This document shows, in pieces, positions 10,855-22,470 of a DNA stretch of 64,000 bases (its first letter is position 1; each line of letters starts with the position of its first letter). The stretch comes from Oscarella lobularis (Eukaryota > Porifera > Homoscleromorpha > Homosclerophorida > Oscarellidae). The DNA is taken from NCBI RefSeq assembly GCF_947507565.1, contig NC_089175.1:496001-560000 (forward strand). The letters run 5' to 3'. Below the pieces are notes generated by a model. It worked only from the letters and a program-made list of their open reading frames with translations. It made no database searches and was not told the DNA's origin. Made by a program: the position numbers and the translations under genes.

Positions 10855-11230
10855 AGCTGACCCCAACGCACCAAATTGAAAAAAAGCCCTCGTATTCATC
10901 ACCGGCAGTCACAGAAACATTTTCTTTCGTCTTGATGTCGACTTTATGAACGGATGTCGGTATTTCGCTTTACCTTGGGTTTTTGATTTCAGTGCATGGC
11001 TACCTAATGTCTTTCGCTTCGATTTATTTTTCTTGCTTCGTCGCTGAATTCGATTTTCTTCTTATCTTCACGTTCGTTACGGAGGAAAAGAAAGCAAGCG
11101 ACTCCAACAAAGCCGCAAAAGAACCTGACCACGACGAAGTCGCGGAGGACGCCTCTATCGTCCCTCCTCACGCTCCTGCAACGATTCGCCATCTTCTCAA
11201 ATTCTTCCTCGCTTTCTGCATTGCTCATGG
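10855..11230 (-). pseudogene. FAM114A 5' relic, copy 2
   Basis: ATG at 11228 begins MSNAESEEEFEKMANRC, the same start as the relics at 380 and 18945, but the frame is soon lost. At 10860-10930 the sequence aligns with the third copy around 18190-18330 (ACTGCCGGTGAT, GGGCTTTTTTTCAATTTGG, GGGGTCAGCTTTGG). Most of the middle exons are deleted. Clearly non-functional. Confidence 0.6.
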
Positions 11231-11362
11231 TCAGTTATAAACGCCTCGAAGTTCGGAACGCGTTTGGACGCGTGTCAGGAGTCAGTATACGGGAGCCTTA
11301 GATTGAATGTACAGTACTCAAAAGAATTCACAAACAAATACATAACATGATTTCTGACGAGT

Positions 11363-12507
11363 TTAAGACTTTGGTAGTTTGGTCCTTGGAGCTACCTTGT
11401 ATGACTCGTGCTGCCCATCTTCAAGCAATTTCACTACCTTTGTACGATTATACTTCCTTGCAATGTCAATAGCCATGCCATCTCGTGATTTTACATGTGG
11501 ATCAGCGCCGTTTAGCAAAAGCAACTTGGCACATTTCTTTTCACCGAACAATGCAGCGTTTTGAAGAGATGTCCAGCCCAGTTTGTCAACTCCGTTGACA
11601 GGCGTAGGAAATTCAGGACTCTCAAGTAAATAGCGCAAAAGGTTCTTGTTCCCGAATCGAGCTGTTCGGTGAAACGCAGAAGTGACGTAGATAAAGACAT
11701 TTGGATCGGCGCCTTTTTCTTCGAGCAGAAATTTACAGAACTTGACGCTTTCCGGATCTTCTTTCCTTGAAAACTTCCACAGCCAATAGTTCTTCCAGAA
11801 TTCTAGATCCGCCTTCAGCATTCCAGTGTCTTTCTCCTTTTCTTCAAGTAGCCGAAGGGTATCTAGCACATCTGCGTCAGAATCACTGAACAGTTTAAAC
11901 CTATAACAAACAATAATGCAGATTATCGGTAGATATTATTAATAAAAACTATACCTTGCTTTATTTGGATCCCTGATCAGTTCATGTATGAGTTCATTTG
12001 TCTCTGCGTATGGCGTGGCCCTTTCCTCATTAGCTCCATGACGTTGTAGAGTAACAGAACATCGAGCAGCTTCTGCATTTGATCTATTGTCAGAAGCGTA
12101 ACACCAGAAAAGCGGACTTAGGCTATTTTCGTCTCCGTAATTCAAATCAAATCCGCGTTCATGAAATAGAGGAATTAGATGTGAATGACCCCAGTGAACC
12201 ATCATGTGAATGCAAGTCACGCCTGCCATTTTCCCTTGATCTAGAGTTTTGCTTGATTCTTTTTCTAATGCTTCAGTGCATAATGTATCCATGCCATGAC
12301 GACAAAACCACCAAAGAAACTCCGGCATCCAGAGCCGCTTCTCCTCAGCTGCATAGGACTTCACTACTTTGTCCAGTGATTTCAAAGAAAGAAAGTCTTC
12401 CTTGGTATGCCTTGATTGGAAAGAATAAAAGAGCCGAGCTGCATATTTTATTCTTAGGCATACCGAGGCACATAGCGTTTACTCCTTTCACCAATTTCAG
12501 TACTCAT
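11363..12507 (-). CDS. Ankyrin-repeat protein, subfamily A, copy 3
   Basis: Three exons (12507-12464, 12410-11955, 11900-11363) splice in frame to 345 residues. Exon 1 is MSTEIGERSKRYVPR. Repeats are as in copy 2 (FHRTARFGNKNLLRYLL, GWTSLQNAALFGEKKCAKLL), with a His-to-Gln change in the usual TSLHNAA. Tail RTKLPKS. No disruption seen. It lies downstream (minus strand) of the FAM114A relic at 10855, as copies 1 and 4 lie next to theirs. Confidence 0.85.
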
Positions 12508-13640
12508 GCTGTACAAAAGAAACAGACAAATGAGTGTCAGAAATCAAATGCTACAGTACTGCTTTGTCACTTTAGAGTAGGGTCGAGCAAACTTTAGAGG
12601 AAAGCGTAGCAGGAGGAGCTCCAAACTGACAGGGCCTAGCTAATTTGCAACGGAATCAAAGACTGCAGAGTCAGTCCGTGCTACGGCTTCGATCAACGGC
12701 ACGAAAAGCGGGTCTGTCATACTTGTAGCAGCGAGTGATCCAGACGGAGTCTCGGTGCCGAAATGACTCAAATGAGTCAAACAACACCTCTAGATATTTA
12801 TATTTTCCCAGCGCATGCGCTTGAAGACATGACTGATCATCTGATCATCTCTCTGACATCACAGGGGAGTGCCCGGGACGGGGGACAACGACTGAAAAGC
12901 CGTCACCGGGGGCATACCGGCCTAAGGTCTGCATGATATATGGCTGTTACGTTATCTTCTACAGTAATTGTGATACCGGTTGCTTGCTCATGCAAAGAGA
13001 TATATCCGTGATTGAGGCCAAGTTACTGAGCTATTTAGTCCAAGGAAATTTCGTGCCTACTAATGCTACAGGCTCAGCCTCTCAGCTTGACTGGCGGAAT
13101 TAAGTCAAAGGCACATATCATTATTTGCAACCCATGCACAGTACCAGCCACCGGGAAATGAACAGGAAATAACACTAAGCGCTACTTACAAGAAAACTTA
13201 GTCTGGTCCGGACACGCTGTAACCGGCGACTTGAACTAATCATGTAAAATTGGCAAAAACTCGCACTTTTCGGATGCCGAGCATAACTGAATTGCACCAT
13301 TTACCCAGAATCGAAATCTCAGGCTTTGGGTCTAGAAGAATAAGTAAAGAATACGTGTCACACTACTGCGCACTAAATTAGCATGCTTACCGCCTGCAGA
13401 GAGAACATTTGTGGTACCGTCCTGCGGCGAGTGCACAATAACTTTTTTGGCGATAATAACGGTTTCAACGCTTTCAATATCAACGCTTACTAAAAACATA
13501 TGTACACGGAGCTGTTACTGTACTGTCTAAAGTGTTTACCAGAAGTGTCAGTTGCGTGATGTCGCACCCTTCCCTAAAAAACATCATCAAGGCTGCAGGA
13601 GGAAAGCCCGCCAAACATGCGATCAGTTGAGTAACATATG
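12508..13640. other. Intergenic stretch between ANK-A3 and ANK-B2
   Basis: The first 300 bases repeat the 5' flank of the other ANK-A genes (AGTGATCCAGACGGAGTC). Two minus-strand open blocks, about 13490-13395 (ESVETVIIAKKVIVHSP, bounded by TTAG and GCG|GTAAGC) and about 13340-13221, occupy the position of the exon-like blocks seen downstream of ANK-B1. They could be 3' exons of ANK-B genes. Nothing else is supported. Confidence 0.3.
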
Positions 13641-13882
13641 TGCGCATACCTCATGAGCTTGAATTTGAGCATTTTCAAACAGTTTCACTACACTTCTGCT
13701 GTTATGCTCTTCCGCAATGTCTAAAGCCGAGCCCTCGCGCGTTTCTATGCGCCAGTCTGCTTTCCTTTCCTACAAAAACATCGTCACGTAAATACCTTGC
13801 ATGCGTATTACGGTCAGAACAATAACTTGGTCGAACTCAGTGTATTCAAAACCACAGACAAACGGCGAACGTGTTCTTACCG

Positions 13883-13920
<38 letters not shown>

Positions 13921-15078
13921 CTTTGATACTGATCTTCAAACAATTTCACTACGCGTTGGCTATATGATACTTCTTTGCGATATCTAAGGCCGTCCCCTCT
14001 CGCGTTGTTTTGCCCCAATCGGCTCCGTGCTGCAGAAGTAACAAAACACAATGCTCTTGATTATTCAAAGAAGCGTTATGAAGAGCAGTCCAGCCTAGTT
14101 TGTCAACACTGTGAACAACTTCGGGCCAGCGCTTTTTCATGTTTGGGTCAAGTAAGTAGCGAAGTAGTTCCGTGTTTCCAAATCGAGCAGCTCGGTGAAA
14201 GGCAGACGTTATATAAAAAACCTCAGTCGGTCGCGCGCCTTCTCTAATAAGATATATACATAATGGTACTTGATCTTGTGTTGCTGAGAATTTCCATAAC
14301 CAGAAATTAATCCAGAATTTAATATCTTCTTCCCAATTTCCGGTCTTATCATTCTCTTCTCTAAGCAAGTGCAGAGCGTCATAAATGTCATCACAAGAGT
14401 TGCTGAACAATTTTAACCTGAAACAGGAGATGAATCAATAAATAAATAAATCTTGGCCAGAGCCAAAGCCAGATTACCCAGACCAAGCCCATGTAGTTAG
14501 AGAGAACGCAATAATAATTTTAAAAGTTTTACCTGGTTTTATTTGGATCTCTGATCAGTTCACATACCCACTCATTTGTTTCTGCAAACGCAGTGGTTCT
14601 TTCTACTTTAGCTCCATAGCGTCGCAGTATGTCAGCACATTCAATAGCTTTTTCTTTTAGAGAGTCGTTGTCATAAAAGACTGCCCAGAAAAGAGGACGC
14701 AGGCTTCTGTCGTCTCCGCGATTTATCTCGAATTTGTGCTTGTGAAGAAGAGGAATAAGATGATTATGATACCAGTAAACCGCCATATGAAAGCAAGTTT
14801 TTCCTGCCATGCGTCCGTGATTGAAAGTTTCTTTCAAATATTTTTCTAGGAATTGAGAGCATAAGACGTTCTTGCCGTGACGACAGCACCACCAAAGGAG
14901 CTCAGGTGTCCACTTCTCTTTATTCACACTTTCATAAGGTTGTATTATGTTGTCTATCCGAGTCGATTCAGAAAGTTCCCTCTCCGTGAACCTCAAAAGA
15001 CGGGGGTTCCAATTTAGACGGTTTTCGTGGTCAACCCGCTTACCTATGCACAGAGCGATTAGTTCCTTCTTCGGTCAT
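13641..15078 (-). pseudogene. Ankyrin gene, subfamily B, copy 2 (frameshifted, chimeric 3' end)
   Basis: Exon 1 (15078-15044, MTEEGTNRSVHR) and exon 2 (14991-14533) splice in frame into exon 3 from 14417, which carries FWINFWLWKFS, FHRAARFGNTELLRYLL and GWTALHNASLNNQEHC. Near 13965 the frame slips by one base within KKYH...SQRVVKLFED, giving a stop at 13949. The displaced frame continues to a run of 12 Asp codons and a GCG|GTAAGA donor. A second piece at about 13771-13645 (ADWRIETREGSALDIAEEH, SVVKLFENAQ) repeats the end of an ankyrin domain from another B copy. It is thus a damaged fusion of two copies, unless the slip is a sequencing error. Confidence 0.7.
13883..13918. repeat. (CAT)12 trinucleotide repeat
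   Basis: Twelve uninterrupted CAT units on the plus strand, read as an Asp run on the minus strand inside the third exon of the ANK-B2 copy. The intact paralogue at 21360 has only SDRDA at this place, so the run is a local microsatellite expansion. Confidence 0.95.
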
Positions 15079-15460
15079 TCTGTCCGCGCGGTCAGTAGGC
15101 GTTCAGATCAAACGTTGTTGCTCAGGAGGAGAAGAAGCAGCCGCTGTCCGGATGTCACAGTGTGCGGCAAAGAAGTTCGTCAAAACGAGTGATATCGCCT
15201 CCGTACCCCACAGCGTTTTCCCCCAAATTCCCCCAACTGCTTGATCACGTGCAAACCTTGAGCTGCTCTAAAGAGTGCATGAACACTGCCAGACGGCAGT
15301 ATCTGGACAACCGACTCTATAATATACTCCGAGCCTATTAATTGAAGTGTTTGCATGACTTGTGCAAAATACCGGCACGAAAGTTGTGTTTGAATGCTCC
15401 CGGACCGAGTCTCACGTGCACGATTCCCTGGAGATATTTCATCGTTACAGTGTTTACACC
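15079..15460. promoter_or_regulatory. Divergent ANK-B2 / GGT2 promoter
   Basis: A 382-base gap separates the two start codons. It holds GATCACGTGCAA at 15243-15254 and a second CACGTG at about 15413. The stretch just before the GGT start (ATTCCCTGGAGAT, TACAGTGTTTAC) matches the corresponding stretch before GGT1. This is the simplest surviving form of the head-to-head arrangement. Confidence 0.5.
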
Positions 15461-17765
15461 ATGAAGAAAGAAGCGGGTCTTGTGCTGTTCATTGCTTGGA
15501 TAGCAAATGCTACAATTGACATATTCCTATTTGTGCGCTATGGGGGACATTCTATTCCGAAAAACACCTCGAATTCATTCGACACATTCAATTCGGCCCT
15601 GTGGGGAGTGTACATTACACTTTTCTCGGTACTTTTGGGATTGGTAACTTTCATTAAAAGTGCATGCGTCAGGCACTGCCAGAAGAAGAGGCCTTCGGAA
15701 GAAATCTATCCATCTTTTTCCTACACCTTTGGTTTCTTATTCCTTATAATAACAGCGTCGTCCTTTATTGGAGGAACAGCGTTTGTCGTTAGCTGCATCA
15801 ACCTTACTGAAGACTACCCACTGGCCATTCTTGCAACAGCAGCCAGCCTTTCGTATTGCGTCACAATTGTGCACATCGTGTTCTGGGTTATTTCAGCTAG
15901 AGATGGTCTCACAAGCGCAGAAATGTGTGCAACTACATGTTCAGCAAATGCCTGCCATTATGGTTGCTATAGAATCGACCATGAAGATAAAGGCCACTAC
16001 AAAAAAACTAGAATTACTTTTTGCTTTCTTGCCGTTTTTGCATTATCGCTGTTGCTGGTAGGCACTGGCTGGGCAGTTTATTCTGCCATCAACGAATTTA
16101 GTGACAAACAATGCCGTGAATATGCTACAGCTGCTGTTGCCTCCTCGTCTAAGACATGTTCAAAAGTGGGAAAAAACGCAATGAAGAACGGAGGAAACGC
16201 CGTTGATGCTGCCGTTGCTGTTTCTTTCTGTCTTGGCGTTACTGAGTTTCAGTCATCTGGACTTGGTGGTGGTGGATTTCTACTATTTTACAACAAAAAG
16301 ACAGGATCCGTGACTTCTCTGGACTTCAGAAGTACTGCTCCAATGTCTGCTCGTAGCAACACTTGACAGTGCACATTTGAAAGATCAACCAGAACTATTC
16401 ATTGCCGTGCCAGGAGAACTAAAGGGGTTGCACCAGCTATGGCAAAACAATGGAAAGAGAAATTGGGAAGACTTGATTGCTCCATCCATTGAGTTGGCAC
16501 GCGACGGTTTTGTTGTAAGCAAAGATCTAGCCAAGGCTGCCTCTTCTTTCAAACAGTTTGATCCAGAAAACAAGAACTTTTCTCCCCTTTTGAACTTAAT
16601 TAGACCAGAAGGAAAACCTGTGCAAAAAGGTTCTACACTAAAACGGCCAGTTCTTGCGTCGACGCTAGAAAAAATTCAAAAGGATCCCGATGTTTTATAT
16701 CGGGGCGAAATTGATATTGCTAACGATCTGCCCACTGGAAGTCTTCTTACAAAGAGCGACTTCCAAGATTACAGCGTTAGCGAAGAAAGGGCAGTTCCAT
16801 CTACTTCTTTTTCAGGTAAAACAATGTACGGCGTGCCTCTTCCGGCAAGCGGAGTCGTTCAACAGCTTCTTGAAAATGTTATGAAAGAATATAAAAACAA
16901 TAGAAACGTTCTTGCTTACCATCGCCTCATTGAAAGTTTCAAGTTTGGCTTTGCCATACGAAACATTTTAGGCGATCTAAATCACGACCCTAATAAAAAC
17001 GATCCAACAAAGTCTCTTCAGAACCTTTATACAAAATTTCAGGAGGAAAACTACGCCAATGAACTAAAAAAAAGAATAAATGACACTAAAACCTTCAATA
17101 AATTTAATCATTATACGTTTGGCCTTCCAATTACTACGGACTATAGCGACGTAGAGAAAGATGATAATGAAACGTCAACAACTCACATTGCTATCATTGA
17201 TCAAGATGGAAATGCTGTCTCACTGACAACATCTGTTGGATACTTGTTTGGAAGTGGACTTTTGTCAAAGTCAACAGGCATACTTTTGAATTCTGACATG
17301 ATAGGATTCAGTTTTAGAGGATCTGAAGAGTTCTTTGATCTTCCTTACAATCCAAATAATCTTATTGAAGGAGGGAAACGACCACTGTCGTCAATGTGTC
17401 CTACAATAGTTACGGATAGCAATGATGGCAGTGCATCTCTAGTTGTTGGTGGTGCTGGCGGCTCTCGAATAATAACAGCCGTGTCTCTAGCAATAGTTCG
17501 TCACTTCTTCTTCGGCGAGAAGGTATGCGAGTCTGTGAACGACAAAAGGGTTCATCACCAATTGGTACCAAATAAAGTTTTCGTGGAGCCGGGATTCAGT
17601 GAAGAGATAATATCAGAACTCAGGGGAAAAGGACACGAAATTGACGTGAAAAAATTGGGTACTGAAGACAAGCCGACTGCAGTTCACGCTGTGGGTCGGA
17701 GTCTAAGCGGAGGACTAATAGCAGCGTGCGATAAACGACTCTCTGGAGAACCTGCAGGATGGTAG
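15461..17765 (+). pseudogene. GGT fusion gene, copy 2 (one frameshift)
   Basis: Start MKKEAGLVLFIAWIANATID aligns with GGT1. The five-segment membrane domain and the GGT domain are colinear with GGT1 to the common EPAGW end. A two-base deletion at about 16362 (ACTTGAC where GGT1 has ACTCTTGAT) shifts the frame and makes a stop at 16364-16366; everything downstream from 16377 is open to 17765 with the catalytic TSTTHIAIIDQDG, PLSSMC and LVPNKVFVEPGF intact. With a single lesion it is either a very young pseudogene or an assembly error. No intron. Confidence 0.85.
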
Positions 17766-17929
17766 ATTTCACCGCTGACGTTGCATCGACTTTTGTGTGT
17801 CTGTGTGGCAGCCTTGCTGCTTTTCCGTATTGCTACTTGCGCTTTGACATTTCTGTCTTTCCGTTTTAGTTCTGGTTCTAGTCAGCAGAGATTCCAAACC
17901 TAGCGCACGTTAGCATTCAGTTTTCCTTC

Positions 17930-18945
17930 TCTTCTAACATTTGTCTCACTAACCTGTGATAAGGCTGGTCCAGCCGTTCCCGTCAGTTCAGCGAGAGCAG
18001 CTCTTTTCTCCCTTAGCCCTATATAGGAAGACTGGTCTCTGCCTTATACACTCAAGTACTGACTCACCTGGATCTCCTTCCGAGATAACGTCCATGGTCT
18101 TTCTTCCTAACGCTTCCAAGGCGTCGATGCCTCCTGATACAAACTGTCCACTCTTGAGGAAACGACCTTCTCGTTTTTCAACCTACGTCTACTCATTTTC
18201 TTTACCTTTTTGGCCAAAGCCAACCCCAAGGCACCGACTCCGCTGAAAATTGAAAACAGACCCTCGTCTTTTATCTTTATCACCGGCAGCTGCAGGGAAG
18301 TTCTCAGTCGTCGTCGTTTCTGGATTGTCTTGATGTTTTGGTTCATCTTCGACAGGCGTCAACGCTGGTGAAACTTCTTTTGCTGCATTTTCTTTAGCCA
18401 AACTTTCTGGCTGCGGCACGCCAAGACTTTCTTCAACAGTATGAATTGCCGATTGGATCTCGTGACCTATTTAATCAATTAAACTCTGTAGCCTACACTC
18501 TTATGCCTCTAATCCACCCAAAGCTGAAGCAGAGTCAGCGACTGCTCTCACACGACAGTGCTGCTCGACCAACTGCCCCAGCCACCCCAGCCGGATTCCT
18601 AAAGTAGCGATTTATATGAGCGGATGATGTCGGTATTTCACGTTACCTTTTGTTTTTCTTCCTTTACCAGTGATTTCAGTGCATGGCGAATGTCTTTTCG
18701 CTTCGATTTCTTGATCTTCAGTCTCCGTAGGTGAATCCGATTTTTCTTCTGCTGCTGTCTTCACGTCCGCTTCCTTCGCGACTTCCTCTTTGTCCGGTTC
18801 TTTTTCGATCGCGACTTCGCTCGCTTTCTCGTCCTCCGTAGCGGACGACGCCTCTATCGTCGCCGCATTGGCCTCGTCGCGCTCCTGCGACGATTCGTCG
18901 TCTTCTTGAGCGCTTTCGAATTCTTCCTCGCTCTCTGGATTGCTC
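17930..18945 (-). pseudogene. FAM114A 5' part, copy 3 (best preserved relic)
   Basis: Minus-strand exons give, in order: an acidic region (NPESEEEFESAQEDDESSQE), the Trp/Gly block ESGWGGWGSWSSST near 18600-18560, EIQSAIHTVEESLGVPQPE near 18450, a Glu/Thr-rich linker, and GGIDALEALGRKTMDVISEG near 18110-18060. These blocks and their order are those of FAM114A1/A2 (NOXP20), a family linked to the Golgi/endosome region and RAB2. The usual start ATG is ACG here (18943-18945), one candidate intron is only 41 nt, and the gene stops at about 17930 against the GGT2 3' end, lacking the C-terminal half. Probably non-functional. Confidence 0.65.
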
Positions 18946-19104
18946 GTGGTCAGTGAAAAAACGCCTCGAAAGCGTTGGAGGCGTGTCACAATGTAGTCAG
19001 TATACGGGAACGTTGGATTGAGGATATCAAAAGAAGGCATAATTGATTGAATGTACAGTACTGCAAAACTCAAAAGAATTCACAAACAAATACATAACAT
19101 GAGT

Positions 19105-20235
19105 TTAAGACTTTGGTAGTTTGGTCCTTGGAGCTACCTTGTATGACTCGTGCTGCCCATCTTCAAGCAATTTCACTACCTTTGTATGATTATACTTCCT
19201 TGCAATGTCAATAGCCACGCCATCTCGTGATTCTATATGCGGATCAGCACCGTTTAGCAAAAGCAACTTGACACATTTCTTTTCGCCAAACAATGCAGCG
19301 TTATGAAGAGATGTCCAGCCCAGTTTGTCAACTCCGTTGACAGGCGTAGAAAATTCAGGACTCTCAAGTAAATAGCGCAAAAGGTTTTTGTTTCCAAATC
19401 GAGCTGTTCGGTGAAACGCAGAAGTGACGTAGATCACGACATTTGGATCAGCGCCTTTTTCTTCGAGCAGAAATTTACAGAACTTGACGCTTTCCGGATC
19501 TTCTTTCCTTGAAAACTTCCACAGCCAATAGTTCTTCCAGAATTTTAGATCCGCCTTCAGCATTCCGGTGTCTTTTTTCTTTTCTTCAAGTAGTCGGAGA
19601 GTATCTAGCGCATCTACGTCAGAATCACTGAACAGTTTAAACCTATAATAAACAAAACATGCAGATTAGACACTATTAATAAAACACATACCTTGCTTTA
19701 TTTGGATCCCTGATCAGTTCATGTACGAGTGCATTTGTCTCTGCATATGGCGTGGCCTTTTCCTCATTAGCTCCATGACGTCTTAGAGTATCAGAACATT
19801 GAGCAGCTTCTGCATTTGATCTATTGTCAGAAGCGTAACACCAGAAAAGCGGACTTAGGCTATTTTCGTCTCCGTAATTCAAATCAAATCCGCGTTCATG
19901 AAATAGAGGAATTAGATGTGAATGGCCCCAGTGAACCATCATGTGAATGCAAGTCACGCCTGCCATTTTCCCTTGATCTAGAGCTTTGCTTGATTCCTTT
20001 TCTAATGCTTCAGTGCATAATGTATCCATGCCATGACGACAAAACCACCAAAGAAACTCTGGCATCCAGAGCCGCTTCTCCTCAGCTGCGTAGGACTTCA
20101 CCACTTTGTCCAGTGATTTCAAAGAGACAAAGTCTTCCTTGGTATGCCTTGATTGGAAAGACTAAAAGAGCCGAGCTGCATATTTTATTCTTAGGCATAC
20201 CGAGGCACGAAGCGTTCGCCAATTTCAGTACTCAT
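19105..20235 (-). CDS. Ankyrin-repeat protein, subfamily A, copy 4
   Basis: Three exons (20235-20201, 20147-19692, 19642-19105) splice in frame to 342 residues. Exon 1 is shorter than in the other copies (MSTEIGERFVPR, three codons lost without frame change). Repeats FHRTARFGNKNLLRYLL, GWTSLHNAALFGEKKCVKLL and GVAIDIARKYNHTKVVKLL; tail RTKLPKS. It is nearest to copy 3. No disruption was found. Confidence 0.85.
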
Positions 20236-21160
20236 GCTGTAGAAAGAAACAGACTAAATAAGTATTAGAAATGCTACGGTGACTAGCTAAACTCGCATGT
20301 TGTCACTTCACAGTCGGTCAAGCAACGTGAGAGGAAAGCAGAGGTAGAGAAAGTACCTTTAGGGGAAGGAGGAGCTCCAACTTGACAGGCAGAGCCTAGC
20401 TAATATTTGTAAGAGAATCGAGGACGGGGCTGAAGCAGCGAGTGATCCAGACGAAGTCTACGCGCTGAAATGACACAAAAACCCTCTCCCCTGTTCTCAC
20501 TTTCCCCGCAACCCCCGGCGCATGCGCTTCCAGACACGACGACGTCACCTAAATTAGCTAAGCCGGAGTCGAGACCGGTATGCTCCGCCGGTGACGGGTT
20601 CTGTCTGAAGTTCAGACCAGTCTTCTGTGTCAATTCTCTTACATCACCGGCCGGCTTCCTAGATCTGCATAATGTTACGGTTGAGTACTGGTAATGATGA
20701 CATCAGAAAAACACACTCAGTCAACGTCAGAAGGGCTTTACACTACCGCAAAGGTCTTCACATTTCACAAAGATATTTTGAGCTTGGAAAACTTCTCCGC
20801 AGTACTTCGCGTCACACCTCAGATTACCTGGGCTGCTCACCCTCATATCTGCCAGAAGCTTGGGTGCTAGCCCTTTCCCAGAAGATAGGAATTAGTACAG
20901 TAACTGCACTTATGATTTGAAATGCACTTACGATTAGAAATGAAAAAGTAATTTTGGCCCAAAAAGCGTTCACGGACCCCACCAAGTTGACGTGATACCT
21001 GAGACGGTTCTAGTTAAAAAAGAAGTCACAATATCCACTAGTACAATAAACAAGCAGCAGCGCTCACGAGACAAAAAGAAGATATTTTGACCCATAAATG
21101 CTTTCTCACAGTTTTCAGCTGCAAGTAGAAGATGGTCATCGCTTGCTAAATAAAAACAAA
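20236..21160. other. Intergenic stretch between ANK-A4 and ANK-B3
   Basis: The first part repeats the ANK-A 5' flank. Minus-strand open blocks at about 21145-21072 (SDDHLLLAAENCEKAFMGQN, ending CTC|GTGAGC) and about 21012-20932 (SQVSRQLGGVRERFLGQNYF, ending ATC|GTAAGT) both contain GQNxFFxS and look like a duplicated small exon, possibly further 3' exons of ANK-B3. The plus-strand stretch 20470-20700 shows no convincing gene. Confidence 0.35.
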
Positions 21161-22470
21161 TTATATGTGCGTGAGTAGCACTTTTATATACTCACTACTA
21201 CTAGAAGCCTCCGCAGCGCTATCCAACCTTTCCTACAAAAAACATCATTACATAACCACGGTACCCCATACTTCTATCTCCAAAACTAAAAACGCGAGAC
21301 GGCCCCCGCATTGCATGACACCAAATATTTAACAAAAAAGACGGTAAACGCGTTCTCACCGCATCACGATCACTTTGGCACTGGCTTTCAAACAATTTCA
21401 CTACGCTTTTCTTGTTATACTCTTCTGCAATGTCTAATGCCGATCCCTCGCGCGTTTCTATGCGCCAGTCTGCTCCGTGGTCCAGAAGTAGCTTCACGCA
21501 CGCTTCTTGGTCATTCAAAGCAGCGTTATGAAGAGCAGTCCAGCCCAGTTGGTCAACTTTGTTGACAATCCCGGACGAGCGTTCTTGAGTATCAAGTAAG
21601 CAGTTGAGAAATTGGTCGTTTCCAAATCGAGCAGCTCGATGAAAGGCAGAAGTTATGAACATAGGAACAGTCGGATCAGCACCTCTTTCTTTAATAAGAG
21701 ACTCGCAGAATTGTACACTTTCTGAATCTTTGCTGGCTGAAAACTTCCAAAGCCAGAAATTAATCCAAAACTCAATATTTTTTTTCAGTCTTTTCTGACT
21801 GGAGCGCTTATGCTCTTCATCGAGCCAGCGTAGGGCATCAAGAGCATCACTGGCGTCTCCACAGAACTTGCTGAACCTGCAACATGCAAATCATGGTCCA
21901 CTGACGCAATCTTAGTATTCAAACCTGGTCTTGTTTGGATCTTTAATCATTTCACATACAAATGCACTTGATGCTGTATATGGTGTGGTGTCTGTCACAT
22001 CAGCTCCACATTGTCGCAGAATGTTAGCACACTCTGCAGTTTCTTGTTTTGACGAAACGTTGTCAGAGAAGTGTGCCCAGAAAAGTGGACTTAGGCCATA
22101 TTCGTCATCTCCGTCATCGAGGTTGAATCCGTGTTTGGAAAACAGAGGAATTAGGCTTGTATGACGCCAGTAGACCACCATATGAATGTAACTCACCCCT
22201 GCCATTCCTCCGTCATCAAAAATTTGTTTCGGTTCTGCTAACAGTTCCTTGCATAGCTCTTCATTGCCGTGGCGAGAGGACCACCAAAGGAGCTCGGAAA
22301 TACACTGCGCTTTATTCACGTCGTAGAGTTTCACTATCTCATCCATCGGTTTCGATATGTCTTTCTTTGTGCACCTTGGAAACGGAGACTCCAATTTTTA
22401 CTGATCGTCGTAATGTAGCTTACTAGTACCTATGCACAAGGCGACTAGGCGTACATCTTTTTTCGTTCAT
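21161..22470 (-). CDS. Ankyrin-repeat protein, subfamily B, copy 3
   Basis: Exons 22470-22430 (MNEKRCTPSRLVHR), 22374-21925, 21876-21360 and a short 3' exon 21232-21161 (GCG|GAAAGG junction, ending in YIKVLLTHI) splice in frame to 359 residues. Ankyrin helices: MFITSAFHRAARFGNDQFL, GWTALHNAALNDQEACVKLL, GSALDIAEEYNKKSVVKLF. The gene is almost identical to copy 1 at 5340 through exons 1 to 3, including the promoter, so the duplication is recent. The 3' end is uncertain: an alternative donor at about 21197 would lead into exon-like blocks further downstream. Confidence 0.8.

Noticed and set aside
7656-17765. Recent bacterial origin of the intronless GGT genes
   Set aside because: The motif PLSSMCPTIV and the membrane anchor fit animal-type GGTs, and base use is like that of neighbours. 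Intronlessness may instead reflect an old retrocopy; I cannot decide which.
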